Assembly (NCBI GenBank): GCA_018343915.1
Contig: JABRWF010000001.1
Span: 124,001 to 188,000 of the forward strand
Length of the DNA stretch: 64,000 nucleotides
Source: Agroathelia rolfsii
Taxonomy: Eukaryota > Basidiomycota > Agaricomycetes > Amylocorticiales > Amylocorticiaceae
Direction of reading: 5' to 3'
The translations under genes and the position numbers were made by a program. The notes below the pieces were generated by a model, which ran no database searches, was not told where the DNA came from, and saw only the letters and a list, made by a program, of their open reading frames with translations. Shown one piece after another: positions 61,379 to 64,000 of this stretch (position 1 is the first letter of the stretch; every line of letters starts with the position of its first letter).

Positions 61379-64000
61379 ATGCCTCCACGCCGAAGTACGC
61401 GTTCAACACGTCAATCTGTCGAACCCCAGCCGCCTTCAGCCTCAGAGAGTACAGCTAAACGCAAGCGCGGCCAATCCAGTGTGCCCGACCAAGAGAAGGA
61501 GAACGTTGAGAAGCCTACCCGTCCGCGCCGGTCGACCTCTGCCGTTCCGCCTTCTCGTACCTCCACTCGCTCTCGACCATCCTTGAAAGAAGTTCCAGAA
61601 TCGGACGAAGAGGAGGAAGAGGAGCGTAAACCCCGTGTGAAGAGGTCCAGGCCATCTCGGGATGTCGTCGCAGAAGCGGATGATGACAAGGACGACGATA
61701 AAGATGACGAGGATGCCTATGAAGAGGAGAAACCGAAGAAACCAACCTCTTCCCGTAGATCGACGACAAGGAGAGTTTCCAGATCAAAGGTAGTGAAGGA
61801 AGAAGAGCAGGAGAACGATGTCATTCCGGAACCCGCTCCTTCCACACATTCGAATGGTCGTGCTCCCAGGGGCTCTCGCGGCAAAAGGGCATCATCTGTT
61901 GCAAAAGAGGAGGTCAAGGCTCAGACCCCGCCTCCACAAGAGGAAGAGGAATCTGATGAAGATGCAACTCCTAAACCTGCGCCACCGCCTTCAGCAGGAC
62001 CATCTCATGCGTCTTCACACGCTCGCGTATCTCCTATACCAGAAGAGCCGGAAACCGAAGAGGCCATTCTGGACAATCCACCCGTGCGGCTATCGAAGAC
62101 CACCACGATACCAGCTCATAATAATGAGGAAGAGTCCGGTGTCAAGAAGCGGCTAGTCATCCACAAGATGGCTCTTGTCGATTTCAAGAGCTATGCGGGC
62201 CGTCAGGAGATCGGCCCATTCCATAAGGTGAGCAGGGTGGATTTGTCTACTCGGGAGGTACTGATCCCGCACTGTTTCCAGTCTTTCTCAAGTATCGTGG
62301 GTCCCAACGGCTCTGGCAAATCCAACACCATTGATGCGCTCTTATTTGTATTTGGCTACCGCGCCAACAAGATGCGTCAGGGCAAGCTTTCGGAGCTCAT
62401 CCACAACTCTGCCCGTTACCCGAACCTAGATGAGTGCAGCGTCGAGGTTCATTTCCGCGAAATCGTCGATCTTCCTGGGCCGGACGCATACGAAGTTGTC
62501 GAAAACTCTCAATTAATCGTCACTCGCACAGCGTACAAAAACAATACGAGCAAGTATACCATCAACGACCGGCAAAGCACGTTTACGGAGGTTCAAACGC
62601 TTCTCAAAGGACGGGGTATTGACCTAGACCACAAGCGATTCCTTATTCTACAAGTCGGTCAACCTGTTGACTTTTATAAACTTGTTTTATTCATTAGAAT
62701 TCTTACATAGGGAGAGGTCGAAAGTATCGCACAGATGAAACCCAAAGCCCAGACAGAGCACGATGAAGGCCTGCTCGAATATCTTGAAGATATTATCGGC
62801 ACCTCCAAGTATAAGGAGCCCATTGAACAAGCCCTTGCCGAGGTTGACACGCTGACTGAGGAACGAACTGCCAAACTCAACCGATTACGTCACGTCGAAA
62901 AAGACAAGATGCGGCTTGAAAAAGACAAGCGTGAGGCGGAGGGATATATACGCCTACAGAACGAGTGGATTCGTGCAAAATCCAGACTCTGGCAGTACTA
63001 CATCTTTGTTTCTCTGCGCGAAGAAGAGAAGTTGCAGCGACAGATTGTGCGTCAAGCCGTGATCTTGGCTGGAATAACATGTTGACCATCATCAATTGAA
63101 TAGGACATCCATAAGAAGGAGCTCGAAGCTGAAACCGAACGAAACAAGGCTGATATCGAGCACATTGTCAAACTGGAGAAACACCTAGTGGAGCGCACCA
63201 AACTATACGAGGTTGACTCAATTACACTAACGGTGAAACATTGACTGATGTAAATATTTGCCTTTAGGACGTCAAAGTCGCAGCGAACGATGCACTCTCG
63301 GAATTGGCAGTCAATGAAAAGGCGGCGGTTAGTCTTGAGGAGCGTCGCAAGCATGCGAGTAGCAAGCTCAAGAAGCTGAAGAAAAGCCTTGCCGAGGTAA
63401 GCACTATGGTGATAGTAGCCATTTCAATAGCCGTGAAATATTTTCATAGGACGAGACCAACCAACATAATGCCCAAAGATCGTACGAGGACAATACAGAA
63501 AAGATAGCGTCAGAGAAGGCGAAGATTGAAGAGCAGGAGGAAAACTTGGAGAGAGAGGAAAAGGTTTTGGAGGGCATCCGTGACAGTCTCAAGGGTAGGG
63601 TTCCATTTCATCCTTTCGCTGTCGGCATTTCAACTCTTTTGTCACAGACAAGACCCAGGTGTATCATGACCAAATCGAGGTCAAGCAGAAGGAGCTGGAG
63701 CCATGGCGCGCCAAGATCAACGCGAAGAAATCCGAAATCGATGTCGCTAGTAGCGAGCGAGATGCTCTGCAAAAGAAGGCCGAAGCTGCAGATGCTGCTC
63801 GTACAGAGGCCGCGGAGGCTCTGGAAGCATTGCACGCTGCTCAGGAAGAGAAAATGCAGGACATCAAAACTGCTCAGGTGAACAAAGCCACCCTTGAAAA
63901 AAGGATTCAAGAAGGCACACGGAAACTCGAGGTAATAATTATTGGATGATTTGATTTATGCCTTTCTCATATCAATTAGGCGACGCAACGTACTCTTGCT
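61379..64000 (+). CDS. SMC4: Condensin subunit SMC4, N-terminal part, cut by window end
   Basis: Exons 61379-62227, 62282-62653, 62711-63046, 63104-63211, 63268-63396, 63450-63594, 63648-63931 and 63980 onward. SMC4 pairs with SMC2 in condensin to compact chromosomes. A 260-residue disordered N-terminus rich in Arg, Lys and Glu precedes RLVIHKMALVDFKSYAG. Then come the Walker A box IVGPNGSGKSNTIDALLFVF, GYRANKMRQGKLSELIHNS, LDLDHKRFLILQ-type text (here IDLDHKRFLILQ), GEVESIAQMKPKAQTEHDEG and LLEYLEDIIGTSKYKEPI, which is the SMC4-typical head, and then a long coiled coil. The hinge, second coiled coil and Walker B half lie beyond the window. Confident; divergent from the RRM gene. Confidence 0.95.

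Overview
The window is nuclear DNA of a filamentous basidiomycete, probably an agaricomycete. The genes are close-packed on both strands, with many introns of about 50-70 bp. They include fungal versions of core genes: a Pob3 without an HMG box, a histone H3 ending in RGERS, SNF1, and a ubiquitin-L40 fusion. They also include families typical of basidiomycetes: a DUF6699 protein, an orphan seven-helix membrane family and large F-box proteins. A Rhizoctonia/Ceratobasidium-like genome would fit, but that is only an impression. Gene models were built by hand from splice signals and family resemblance. For the models whose exons were summed (noted in the entries), total length divides by three.

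Layout. 1-20 kb: 3' end of delta-COP; an F-box paralog (-); a Gfd2/YDR514C-like DEDDh protein (+); a Kv-beta-like aldo-keto reductase (-); a gene-poor stretch with a probable decayed membrane-protein gene; a second F-box paralog (+); ubiquitin-L40 (-); a coiled-coil protein (+). 20-34 kb: DUF6699 protein (-), FACT subunit Pob3 (-), Nramp metal transporter (-), a probable gene remnant, then three paralogous se​ven-helix proteins (+,+,-). 34-46 kb: Pumilio RNA-binding protein (-), SNF1/AMPK alpha kinase (+), an ER DNAJC3-like co-chaperone (+), a second aldo-keto reductase (+), histone H3 (-). 46-49 kb: a 448-bp MITE with target-site duplication, then AT-rich repeat-like DNA. 49-64 kb: SRP14 (-), a DUF726 lipase-like protein (+), a disordered protein (+), an allantoate-permease-type MFS transporter (-), an RRM/RG-rich protein (-), and the 5' part of condensin SMC4 (+), cut by the window end.

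The genes do not form one pathway. Most are unrelated housekeeping functions: vesicle coats, protein targeting, chromatin, translation, signalling and transport. The accessory content is the F-box pair, the seven-helix cluster, the decayed genes and the transposon. The most notable structural features are sub-10-nt internal exons that split signature motifs in two transporters, a 15-nt exon kept in all three seven-helix paralogs, at least four GC-AG introns, sense-strand poly(T) tracts in introns, and a four-residue enlargement of the histone H3 tail next to K27.
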